NCBI GenBank assembly: GCA_029891385.1
Contig: CM057231.1
Span: 22,599,300 to 22,663,299, forward strand
DNA length: 64,000 nt
Source: Erythroxylum novogranatense
Lineage: Eukaryota > Streptophyta > Magnoliopsida > Malpighiales > Erythroxylaceae
Direction: 5' to 3'
Shown here: one piece after another, positions 35,301 through 45,259 of the stretch
How positions within the stretch are numbered: position 1 is the stretch's first letter
Layout: each line of letters begins with the position of its first letter
Position numbers and translations under genes: made by a program
The notes under the pieces: generated by a model
What the model was told of the DNA's origin: nothing
What the model saw: the letters and a program-made list of their open reading frames with translations, nothing else
The model's database searches: none

Positions 35301-35390
35301 GATTGCTCTAGCATGCCACCCTCGCGGGTCACGGGCTCGGATGTCACTGTAGATGTCGTGTTCGGGTCTCGCGGGAGTTGGGGTGCTACA
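32386..35390 (+). repeat. 3' LTR of the LARD-like element
   Basis: 3005 bp, highly similar to 27404-30334 except for an unrelated block at about 34480-34700. That block includes a 62-bp stretch (34520-34583) matching 25580-25640 of the solo LTR of another family. Confidence 0.9.
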
Positions 35391-35483
35391 CTACACATTC
35401 CCGCGAAGCAGTCATGTGTAGCCGTGAAACTTATGGGAGTCCGTAAGGAGCTCCAAGGCTCCTAGCGGGTAGGCGGGAGAAGC
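35391..35483 (-). repeat. Tekay1 3' LTR, piece 3
   Basis: 93 bp between two insertions, matching 63081-63173 of the right LTR. It contains CTACACATT...TGTGTAG, an inverted repeat conserved in Tekay-type LTRs, and ends in GAAGC, the target duplication of Tekay2. Confidence 0.9.
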
Positions 35484-35603
35484 TGTTAGAGCCCATTTCC
35501 GGAGCCCAACATCGGACACAGAAGCGTGATGCTTGCGCGTGAAGGGGTGGCCTTGAAGTCAAAAATTTAGAAGAAGATATCCCTCAGAAGCAAAGGCGGG
35601 CAT

Positions 35604-35760
35604 CGCCGCGACGTGTGTTGTCTCGCCGCGGCGAAACCTTTCAGGAAGCTACGCCATGGTGAGCGAACGAACCTTCGCCGCGGCGAGCAAAGGAACTCTC
35701 GCCGCGGTGAACCCGTGAATATAACTTCACCGCGGCGAGCAAACGGTCTAATCGCAGTGA
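35604..35760. repeat. TCGCCGCGGCGA palindrome array in the Tekay2 left LTR
   Basis: Perfect TCGCCGCGGCGA at 35623-35634 and 35675-35686, one-base variants at 35699-35710 and 35727-35738, and partial copies near 35651 and 35749; spacings of 24-28 bases in the 3' part. The right LTR equivalent (43069-43140) has lost about half of the array. Confidence 0.85.
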
Positions 35761-36149
35761 AAGCCTTATCCCACATAAACCAAAACTTAAAACTTTCATC
35801 CATTTTCATCATCAAAACAACTTAACCCAAAATAAACTTGAACATAAAGATAACCTTCCAAAACTTAACCTCATGATAAAACGATTTAATGTGAAAGGTT
35901 TGAAACTAAAATCAACATGAACCATATCTCATTGATAACCAAAGAAGAGTTTTACAAAGCTTTAATGGCATTTCAAGCCATAATACATCATTTGAGTTCA
36001 AGAACCAAAAATACAAAATACACTTGAACCAATAAAACTTGAAATGTGACTAAAGCCTTGAATTCCAAAAATATAACTCGAAAATACATAAATATGACAA
36101 ATCGGAGTGATGCCGTAACTCTTGACCTACTCGATCTCTTGCTAATCAC

Positions 36150-37635
36150 CTGAATAGGGGGAGGATAGTGGTGGTGAGCTATAAAGCTCGTGGGTAACAT
36201 ATTTATAATAAAGAAAAAAGCAAAACTATTTTCAAAAGCTCATTGTCGTAGTACATTTTCGAAACCAAAGTAATTTTGCATGTAAATAGTAGATATCATC
36301 ATCTCAGAATGCTTGATTTTCAAACAATTCATGAGCAATTTTAAATCATGTATGCATCAAACGTGTTAACAGAGCATAAGCATATAAGCACATTAGAATG
36401 GTTTGGGTAAGTCCAGGTTCATGGCGCACTACACATTACCAGATAATGGTCCTGTGTAGCCGTAAATTCTTGAGGGAGCTCCATGCCACTAGCAGGCAGG
36501 CGGGAGAAGCCTATACATGGGTCAACGTGCACGTGACGATTCTTGAGGGACTACCACAAATCCACATAACATACATAGTTCAAAATCTTGTAAACTTGTT
36601 GCCAAAATGGCACTTTCTTGTAAACTTGCTTTTCATAACCTTGATATCCTTGTAAGAATCATTTATGAAAACATGACATGTATTCTTTTAAAGAGAAACC
36701 CTTTTCAAAGTCTTTTCATCAATCAATACAAATCATGTAGCAAACATATAACATTTTCACAATTCACTCAAAAAGTAAATAAGGCATCATTGATGATTCA
36801 ATTTAAATCATTACATCTTTCTTGATTTGAACAAAACAATGAGTGACTTATTTACTCTATTATAAACGTATACCCACCTTGAGTTCCTTGCTTATAAACT
36901 TGCTTAGGAATATCTTTCCTCTTGTTCCTCTTGTTCCTGTTTCCTCACTTGATTTCGTTAACCAATAACCAAAATTCCAATCAATTTGGTGTAGACATCG
37001 GAAAGTGATACTTTAACAATTCGAACTATAACTAAAGCTGAAATAAAAATTCTATGCTTAACTTCCACCCAAAATTTGATATTCTTAGAGACTGATTCAG
37101 AATTTTGTTTCTTCACAAAACTTGTAGACCTATATCTCTAGTTTACAACTGATCAAAATCACCTCGTTTGGATATCTACAACAAAAGTTATGCCCAAAAT
37201 ACCAAGAAATGTCTGTGCAGGAAGCATGAGCTCGCCGTGGCGAAACCCAGAAGTTCGCCGTGACGAGGGCACTTGCTTGTACGCCCCGCGACGTGTACGC
37301 TTGCGCGAGCCACGCTTGCGCACACCACGACATACACATGAGCTCGTCGCAACATGCGAGCCCAAAAACCTCTCCTGAAACTTGATTTTTTGACATTCTT
37401 CGTCTACATTCTTCCCATATGTCAAAAATAACTCAACTTAACCCTAAATCATCATTCCTACTTCATTTCTAAGCTCATTCCAACCCAATATCATCAACAA
37501 AACATCAAAATCTATCCTTGATCATTAACCCTAAAGATAACACTTGAATATTTCATTCACTAACACTTCCCACACATGTTAAGCTATATTGGGGTTTCAT
37601 CTAACCAAAAAAAGATGGAATAAACTCATACTTAC
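36150..37635 (-). other. Putative intron inside the Tekay2 left LTR
   Basis: On the - strand: donor CAACAA|GTAAGTATG at 37635 and acceptor CCCCCTATTCAG|GTGAT ending at 36150 (1486 bp). The right LTR keeps both sites (44956 and 43530). The TATA box CCTTATA (37819-37825, read as TATAAGG) is 190 bases upstream of the donor. Confidence 0.42.
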
Positions 37636-38077
37636 TTGTTGATGCTCCATATTCTTCAAAAAATCTCTAAACCTAGCTTTCCTCTTTTTCTCTTCTTCTT
37701 CCTTTGTCTCCAACGATACTCTCCCTCTTTCTCTTCTCATTTTCACTTTCTCTTCTTCTAATTTCTTTCACTTAGGCCTTAAATGAATGAGCAAAGACCA
37801 TTATTCCCCTCCATTATGCCTTATAACTTTTAGACTTTAAGTGACTTGCCCATTTTGCCCTTATTCATTCTTACTTCTTCATTTTCACTTACACCATACT
37901 ATACTAAACTTAATCTTAATTTCTCCATTTAATACTTCCAATTCCATCCATCTAAGCAATAATTCCTCTAATCATTGACATGCTAATTAAACTTTAAACA
38001 AAATAATTTATCTAGAAAAACCATATAATCAAATCAATTCATACTTAATAAAATCACTAAAAATTTGGGGTCCAACA

Positions 38078-38096
38078 TTTCTCCCCCCTTTAAAAG
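38078..38096 (-). other. Tekay2 polypurine tract
   Basis: On the - strand CTTTTAAAGGGGGGAGAAAT directly before the 3' LTR; it is overlapped by the end of the pol reading frame. Confidence 0.85.
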
Positions 38097-38097
38097 A

Positions 38098-38963
38098 ATT
38101 TCGTCCTCGAAATTATTACCTGAGTCGTCGAAGAGTTATGGACACTTCTCCTTCATGGCTTCCAATGGCTCCTATGTGGCCTCTTCCACCGAATGGTTTC
38201 TCCACAGGACTTTGACTAGCTGAACCGTCTTGTTCCTGAGGACCTTTTCGTTGATGTCCAAAATCTCCACTGGAATCTCCTCATAACTCAAATCATCTCT
38301 CAACTGAACCTCAGTGGTTTGAATGAAATGAGAAGGATCCGATTTATACCTCCTCAGCATGGAGACATGGAAGACATCATGGATATGAGATAATTCCAGG
38401 GGTAACGCTAACCTGTAGGCTAGTGGTCTAATCCTCTCAAGAATTTCATAGGGACCCACATATCTCGGACTCAACTTGCCCTTCTTGCCAAACCTCATTA
38501 CTCCTTTCCAAGGAGACGTCTTAAGAAACACTTTCTCATCGACTTCATACTCCATCTCTTTTCGGTGTGCATCAGTATAGCTCTTCATTCTATCATGAGC
38601 TGCCTTAAGCCGTTGCTTAACCAAATTGACCTTATCAACTGTCATCTGAATCAATTCTGGTCCTATCAGTTTCCCCTCTCCTTCTTCATCCCAGCATATC
38701 GGAGTTCTACACCTCCTTCCATACAGGGCTTCATTATGAGCCATCTGAATGCTCGAATGGTACGAATTATTGTAAGCAAATTTGACCAATGGAAAATGCT
38801 CATCCCAAGCTCCTTTGAAATCCATAACACATGCCCTGAGCATTCCCTCAAGTGTCCAAATGGTCCTTTCAGATTGACCATCCGTCTGAGGGTGAAAAGC
38901 CGTGCTAAAATTTAGATTAGTTCCTAAAGCTTCTTGCAAGCTTCCCCAGAATCTCGAAGTAAA
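38098..38963 (-). pseudogene. pol: Tekay2 integrase C-terminal half with chromodomain-like tail
   Basis: Last part of the polyprotein after the TGA at 38966-38964, where Arg of SDRDPRF is expected (CGA to TGA). Open from 38939 to 38172: FHPQTDGQSERTIWTLE with the catalytic Glu, NNSYHSS, a GPY/F module (SPRYVGPYEILERI), DVFHVSMLRRY, and a chromoviral tail (NKTVQLVKVLWRNHSVEEAT) ending in a TAG at 38172 where Trp is expected. The frame continues with at least one more stop to the polypurine tract. The tail lacks the aromatic residues of a classical chromodomain, as in the group II chromodomains of the Tekay clade, thought to target heterochromatin. Confidence 0.92.
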
Positions 38964-40322
38964 TCAAGGGTCTCTATCGGAAACTATGGAATCTGGAATC
39001 CCATGTAATCTCACTATCTCATCAATGTAATTCTTTGCTAGCACATGCAAAGAATCAGTCTGTTTAATTGCCAGAAAATGGGCTGACTTCGTCAACCGAT
39101 CCACAATAACCCATATAGCATCATGCTTCCTACTGGTCTTGGGCAAACCCATAAAAAAATCCATGATTACCCTTTGCCACTTCCACTCAGGAATGGAAAA
39201 TGGCCTTAACTTGCCTGAAGGTGCCTGGTGTTCAGCCTTGACTTGCTGACACACTAGACACTTACTTACATACTCTGCTACATCCCTCTTCATGCCCTTC
39301 CACCAAAAATGCTCTCTCAAATCCCTATACATCCTGGTGCTACCTGGGTGCATGGCATAAGGCGCATTATGTGCCTCATCCAAAATATCATCCTTCACAT
39401 CCTTGACATCTGGAATACAAAGTCTGTTTCTTACTGTCATGAACCCATCATCCCTCACTACTACTTCAAAATTCTTACCATTCTGAATTTCCTCTCGAAG
39501 CTTGCTCAAATTTGCATCTAGTGCCTGTAACTCCCTAACCTTCTCCCTTAGTATTGGCCTCACTCTGAAGTTAGCTAGAAGGCAATTTGGTTTCTCCTGC
39601 TTCAAGCTTATCTTAAGCTTGGCCATCTCTTCCAATAAAGGTAGATAAACTGTCCGAACATGGGCAATTGAAGACTTCCTACTCAAGGCATCTGCTACGA
39701 CATTTGCCTTGCCTGGATGGTACTCAATCAACAAATCATAATCTTTAAGCAATTCTATCCACCTTCTCTGTCTCAAATTTAGTTCTTTCTGACTTAGTAA
39801 GTACTTGAGACTCTTATGATCAGTAAAGATCCTCGTTTGAACCCCATATAGATAATGCTTCCAAATTTTCAAGGCAAAGATCACCACTGCCAATTCTAAA
39901 TCATGGGTTGGATAATTCAACTCATAAGGCTTCAGTTGCCGTGAAGCATAAGCTATCACCCTGTCTCCCTGCATCAATACACAACCTAGACCCTTCCTCG
40001 AAGCATCACTATAAACTATATACCCTTCATCTCCAGAAGGCAGAATCAAAACCTAAGCATATGTTAATCTGAGCTTGAGCTCCTCAAAGCTCTTCTGGCA
40101 TTCATCACTCCAGATAAACTTCTGATTCTTCCTCAATAACTTAGTCATCGGAGCAGCTATCATAGAGAATCCTTCCACAAACCTCTTGTAATAACCTGCC
40201 AGACCCAGAAAACTCCTCACCTCTGTCACTGTCTTGGGTGTATGCCAATTTACCACTGCTTCAACTTTCCTCGGATCAACATATACACCATCTTGCGAAA
40301 TCACATGTCCAAGGAATGTCAC
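38964..40322 (-). pseudogene. pol: Tekay2 RT end, RNase H and integrase N-terminal half
   Basis: Two in-frame segments, 40322-40053 and 40049-38964, divided by a TAG at 40055. RT thumb: [25 protein letters not shown]. RNase [35 protein letters not shown]. Integrase: the zinc-binding domain ([12 protein letters not shown] with KCLVCQQ), then MDFFMGLPK with the first Asp, [13 protein letters not shown], and SDRDP with the second Asp. All catalytic residues I can check are present. The frame is the same as for the C-terminal half, so only point stops separate the parts. Confidence 0.92.
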
Positions 40323-41725
40323 CTCATGAAGCCAAAACTCACACTTGCTAAACTTAGCATAAAGCTCCTTCTCCTTAATGTCTGTAATACAATCCTGAGA
40401 TGCTCCTCATGTTTCCCTTCACTCTTGGAATACACCAGAATGTCATCTATAAACACTATGACAAACTGATCCAGATACTCCTTGAAGACCCTATTCATAA
40501 GATCCATAAAAGCAGCTGGAGCATTGGTCAATCCAAATGGCATGACCAAAAATTCATAATGCCCATACCGAGTCCTGAAGGCTGTCTTGCTTACATCAGA
40601 CTCCTTGATTCTGAGCTGATGATAGCCTGACCTAAGATCAATCTTGGAGAAGACCGTTCCTCCCTGCAGTTGGTTAAATAGATCATCTATCCGTGGTAGA
40701 GGATACTTGTTCTTAATTGTCACCTTGTGGAGTCTCCAGTAGTCAATACACATCCGCCATGTTCCATCTTTTTTCTTGACGAATAGAACCGACGTTCCCC
40801 AAGGTGACGAACTCGGTCTAACATACCCCTTCTCTAACAGTTCCTCCAACTGTTCCTTAAGCTCCCTTAACTCAGCTGGAGCCATCCTATAAGGTGGTAT
40901 AGAGATAGGTGCGATTCCGGGAATCAAGTCGATGGCAAACTCGATTTCCCTCACTGGTGGCAAACCTGGTAATTCCTCTAGGAACACATATGGAAACTCC
41001 CTCACAATCGGAAAATCCTCTAACTTCCCTTTATTCACATCGGTATCCACAACATGCGCCAAAAAGGCTTCACACCCCTTGCCTATCATTCTGTCAGCTA
41101 GCATAGCCGAAATAAGTCTTGGCGATGGTGTTTTCCTGTCCCCTCTGAAAATCACCTTCTTACCGTTGCCCATATCAAATTTTACCTCTTTCAGGCCACA
41201 ATTCAGCTTCGCCAGATATTTCTCCATAGCATCCATTCCCAGTATAAAATCTAACCCTTTTAGGTCTAATGGTAGTAAGTCCACTACCAATCTAGCACCA
41301 TCAATAAAGAGTTCACAACCCTCATATACTTGACTGATCACCACATTCCTCCCTAGAGGAGTACTAACAAGCAAAGGACTATCCAAAGGCACTAAATTCA
41401 TACCATGCAATGCTATGCTTGCAGAAACAAAAGAATGCGTGGAACCAGAATCAATTAAAACATATACTGCTAAATCAAATAACTGAGCCATACCCGTAAC
41501 AACCTCAGGTGCAGCTGTAGCTTCCTCCCTAGTCATGGCAAACACCCTTGCCTGTGCCTGACCCCTTGGCCTTCCTGTAGGAATAGCCTTCCTTGCAGTT
41601 CCAGAGTTGCCTACCTTAGTAACTGGCCTGGTTCCCACTGTTTCTGCTCGCCTCGGGGCTTGAAACTGTGACTCCTTTTGTCTCGGTACCTGTGGACAAT
41701 CCCTGATCATATGTCCCTTCTCTCC
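40319..41725 (-). pseudogene. pol: Tekay2 protease and reverse transcriptase
   Basis: Open from 41710 to 40319 (463 aa). Retropepsin [10 protein letters not shown] near residue 90, then the RT domain: [66 protein letters not shown] and the catalytic IDD of [17 protein letters not shown] has Trp where Arg is usual (CGG to TGG). Near 40370-40376 one G seems to be missing compared with the related frame, shifting the reading; without it the RT thumb follows at 40322 in the - frame of the next entry. The element is therefore not autonomous in this state. Confidence 0.92.
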
Positions 41726-42799
41726 TCATCGAAAACAGACTCCAAGTAACTTAAAGCACTTTGCTTGATGAAGTTTCCCACAATGCTCACATTGGGGGTT
41801 TGTGAACCTACTCCTTCCTGCTCTTCCAGTTCCTCCCACATTAGAGGCTTGCCCTGATACTGCCTTTACCTGCTTGTTCCTGGTAGAGCCACTGCTACCC
41901 ACTTCACTCTGTGTGAGATAACTCCTGGTGCTCCTCTCAGGAATTGGAGCACTCATTCCCTTCTTAGAAGACTGCTCCCTATTATTCCTCTTTTTACTCA
42001 CCTCCTGCTTAATATTCTCTAGCTTTTTAGCCTGGAGTGTAGCATCTACCAATTGTTGGTAGTCACAGAAGTTGTGGATCAAGACTTTCTCCACGATCCC
42101 TAAATGAAGACCTCCCTCAAAATTACGACATTCAGTCACCACAATGTTGGCTGCATATCGGGAACGCTGTGTGAACTTCAACTCATACTCGTTCACACTC
42201 ATGTACCTCTGTGTGAGGTTCAGAAACTCCCTGGCATTCTCTTGGACATAAACCCTGGAGAGGTACTTCTTCGTGAACACTTCCACAAAATCTCTCCATA
42301 TCAGTACCGTTGGCATGACCTGACTGTGAGGCACTGATTCCCACCAATGCAGTGCGTCTCCCTGTAACAAACTAACTGCGTAGTCTAACTTCTCCTCATC
42401 TGAGCACTTCATCTTTAATAGAACCCTCTCGGTCCTCTTCAACCAGGCTTCAGCCTCTTCTAGATTCATCGTTCCATTGAAATCCACAGCCTCAAACTTA
42501 CGGAGCTTGTCATACTGTCCACTCCTGTCTACCGGAGCTTGCATCGGAACCTGAGACCTTTGACCCATGACATACTTGAAAGCCTGAGCAAAGGCTTGAA
42601 AGAAACTTGGATCCATGGGATTTACTTGAGGCATAGGAGGAGGCGGTGAAGGCACTTCTTGTTGCAAACTAGGAGCCTCAGAATTCGGAGCAGAATGTGT
42701 CCCAGTATCTTGTGGGACATGGGATTCATCCGTGCTCCCTTGGCGAGAAAAAGATCGAGTCATAGCTCCTCGAGTTCTCTTTCGAGGCGGCATTTTCAC
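41726..42799 (-). pseudogene. gag: Tekay2 gag, ending in a stop inside the zinc knuckle
   Basis: Capsid and nucleocapsid, 357 codons from ATG at 42799. Arg-rich start, Pro-rich linker (near residue 50), and a retrotransposon gag domain (LEEAEAWLKRTERVLLKM; ALHWWESV; FTKKYL; NEYELKFTQRSRYA). The basic C-terminus leads into CEHCGKLHQAKCFKLLGVCFR-stop-GEKGH: the second Cys of the knuckle is a TGA (41728-41726), while the Tekay1 copy still has Cys here, so this is nonsense decay and not programmed readthrough. The frame continues directly into the protease at 41710. Confidence 0.92.
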
Positions 42800-42939
42800 T
42801 CCTTCAATATAAAACTATTGAAAATCTTTAGTTCAAGCAAAACCATTTTGAAAGTATGTTCAAAGCATATAAAACAATTCAAAACAATGCAAGTTGTTCA
42901 TTAAAACAATGCAATGCAAACCTGGACCTAAACCTAGTC

Positions 42940-42951
42940 GCTCTGATACCA
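42940..42951 (-). other. Tekay2 primer binding site, initiator Met-tRNA
   Basis: - strand TGGTATCAGAGC, five bases after the end of the 5' LTR at 42957. Confidence 0.92.
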
Positions 42952-42956
42952 CAACA

Positions 42957-45259
42957 TGTTGGACCTCGTTTCTAGAGCCCAACATTGGACATAGAAGCGT
43001 GATGCTTGTACGTGGAGGTGAGACCTTGAAGTTGAAAATTTAGAAGAAGATATGCCTCAGAAGCAAAGGCGGGCGTCGCCTCGGCGTGTGTTATCTCGTC
43101 GCGGCGAGCGAACGAACCTTCGACGGTCTCGTTGCGGTGAAAGCCTTATCCCACAAAAACCAAAACTTAAAACTTTCATCCATTTTCATCATCAAAACAA
43201 CCCAACCCAAAATAAACTTGAACATAAACATAAACTTCCAAAACTTAACCTCATGATAAAACGATTTAATGCGAAAGGTTTGAAACTAAAATCAACATCA
43301 ACCATATCTCAGTGATAACCAAAGAAGAGTTTTACAAAGCTTTAATGGCATTTCAAGCCATAATACATCATTTGAGTTCAAGAACCAAAAATACAAAATA
43401 CACTTGAACCAATAAAACTTGAAATGTGACTAAAGCCTTGAATTCAAAAAATATAACTTGAAAATACATAAATATGACAAATCGGAGTGACGTCGTAACT
43501 CTTGACCTACTCGATCTCTTGCTCATCACCTAAATAGGGGGAGGATAATGGGGGTGAGCTATAAAGCTCATGGGTAACATATTTATAATAAAGAAAAAAG
43601 CAAAACTAATTTCAAAAGCTCATTGCCGTAGTACATTTTCGAAACCAAAGTAATTTTGCATGTAAATAGTAGATATCATCATCTCAGAATGCTTGATTTT
43701 CAAACAATTCATGAGCGATTTTAAATCATGTATGCATCAAACGTGTTAACAGAGCATAAGCATATAAGCACATTAGAATGGTTTGGGTAAGTCCAGGTTC
43801 ATGGCGCACTACACATTACCAGATAATGGTCCTGTGTAGCCGTAAATTCTTGAGGGAGCTCCATGCCACTAGCAGGCAGGCGGGAGAAGCCTATACATGG
43901 GTCAACGTGCACGTGACGGTTCTTGAGGGACTACCACAAATCCACATAACATACATAGTTCAAAATCTTGTAAACTTGTTTCCAAAATGGCACTTTCTTG
44001 TAAACTTGCTTTTCATAACCTTGATATCCTTGTAAGAATCATTTATGAAAACATGACATGTATTCTTTTAAAGAGAAACCCTTTTCAAAGTCTTTTCATC
44101 AATCAATACAAATCATGTAGCAAACATATAACAATTTCACAATTCACTCAAAAAGAAAATAAGGCAACATTGATGATGCAATTTAAATCATTACATCTTT
44201 CTTGATTTGAACAAAACAATGAGTGGCTTATTTACTCTATTATAAACGTGTACCCACCTTGAGTTCCTTTCTTATAAACTTGCTTAGGAATGTCTTTCCT
44301 CTTGTTCCTCTTGCTCCTCTTGCCTCACTTGATTTCCTTAACCAATAACCAAAATTCCAATCAATTAGAACTATAACTAAAGCTGAAACAAACATTCTAT
44401 GCTTAAATTCCATCCAATATTGATATTCTTAGATACTGATTTAGAATTTCCTTTCTTCACAAAACTTGTATCCCTATGTCTCTAGTTTATAAGGAATCAA
44501 AAATCACCTCATTTGGATATCTACAACAAAAGTTATGCCCAAAATACCAAGACATGTTTGTGAAGGAAGCATGAGCTCGCCGCGGCGAAACCCAGAAGTT
44601 CGCCGCGACGAGGTCACTTGCTTGTGCTCGCCGTGACGTGTATGCTTGCGCATGCCACGGCGTGCACGCTTGAGTGGCAAGCCAAAAAACCTCTCCCGAA
44701 ACTTGATTTTTCGATATTCTTCGTCTACATTCTTCCCATATGTCAAAAATAACTCATCTTAACCCTAAATCATCATTCCTACTTCATTTCTAAGCTCATT
44801 CCAACCCAATATCATCAACAAAACATGAAAATCTATCCTTGATCATTAACCCTAAAGATAACACTTGAATATTTCATTCACTAACACTTCCCACACATGT
44901 TAAGTTATATTGGGGTTTCATCTAACCAAAACAAGATGGAATAAACTCATACTTACTTGTTGATGCTCCAAATTCTTCAAAAAATCTCTAAACCTAGCTT
45001 TCCTCGTTTTCTCTTCTTCTTCCTTTGTCTCCAACGATACTCTCCCTCTTTCTCTTCTCACTTTCACTTTCTCTTCTTTTAATTTCTTTCACTTAGGCCT
45101 TAAATGAATGAGCAAAGACCATTATGGCCCTCCATTATGCCTTATAAATTTTAGACTTTAAGTGACTTGCCCATTTTGCCCTTATTCATTCTTGCTTCTT
45201 CATTTTCACTTACACCATACTATACTCAACTTAATCTTAATTTCTCCATTTAATACTTC
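42957..45259 (-). repeat. Tekay2 right (5') LTR, main piece
   Basis: Matches 35484-37938 of the left LTR at high identity, but lacks about 80 bp of the palindrome array and about 35 bp around 44365 (present at 36985-37022). It is cut at 45259 by the Athila element; ACTTC at 45255-45259 is duplicated at 54895-54899, and the empty site is 37934-37938. Confidence 0.93.
44570..44690. repeat. CpG-rich palindrome cluster in the Tekay2 right LTR
   Basis: GCTCGCCGCGGCGAA, TTCGCCGCGACGA and derivatives. In the left LTR (37230-37370) the same sites read CGCCGTGGCG and CGCCGTGACG, showing loss of CpG by transition in one copy. Confidence 0.75.

Larger units (their letters stand above)
27399..35395 (+). 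mobile_element. Complete non-autonomous LTR retrotransposon (LARD-like)
   Basis: The element is 27404-35390 (7987 bp): 5' LTR 27404-30334, interior 30335-32385, 3' LTR 32386-35390. Ends are TGTAACATCC and GGGGTGCTACA. Flanks TTACA (27399-27403) and CTACA (35391-35395) differ by one C-to-T, and the empty site CTACACATTCC is present at 63081. It has a primer site and polypurine tract but no coding sequence, so it must be moved by proteins of another element: a large retrotransposon derivative. The LTR type is that of the solo LTR at 8505. Confidence 0.9.
35484..38077 (-). repeat. Tekay2 left (3') LTR
   Basis: 2594 bp; in element orientation it starts TGTTGGACCCC (38077) and ends GGGCTCTAACA (35484). 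Landmarks going down: TATAAGG 37825-37819, GA-rich leader, donor at 37635, CpG-rich patch 37370-37230, a TGTGTAG...CTACACA module near 36460-36425, TATTATAAAT and ACCCACGAGC near 36210-36175, acceptor at 36150, CpG palindromes 35760-35604. Open frames at 36398-36655 and 36607-36825, repeated at 43778 and 43987, are LTR sequence and not genes. Confidence 0.93.

Noticed and set aside
35604..35760. Spaced palindrome array as a CRISPR array
   Set aside because: Plant retrotransposon context, repeats too short and variable, spacers not of constant length, no cas genes.
36398..36825. Two open frames repeated almost identically at 43778-44205, suggesting a duplicated gene
   Set aside because: Both copies lie in the two LTRs of Tekay2, so the repetition is the LTR pair; the frame is antisense to the element and shows no domain.
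41726..41728. TGA between gag and pol as programmed readthrough
   Set aside because: The Tekay1 copy has Cys at this residue and the stop destroys the zinc knuckle.
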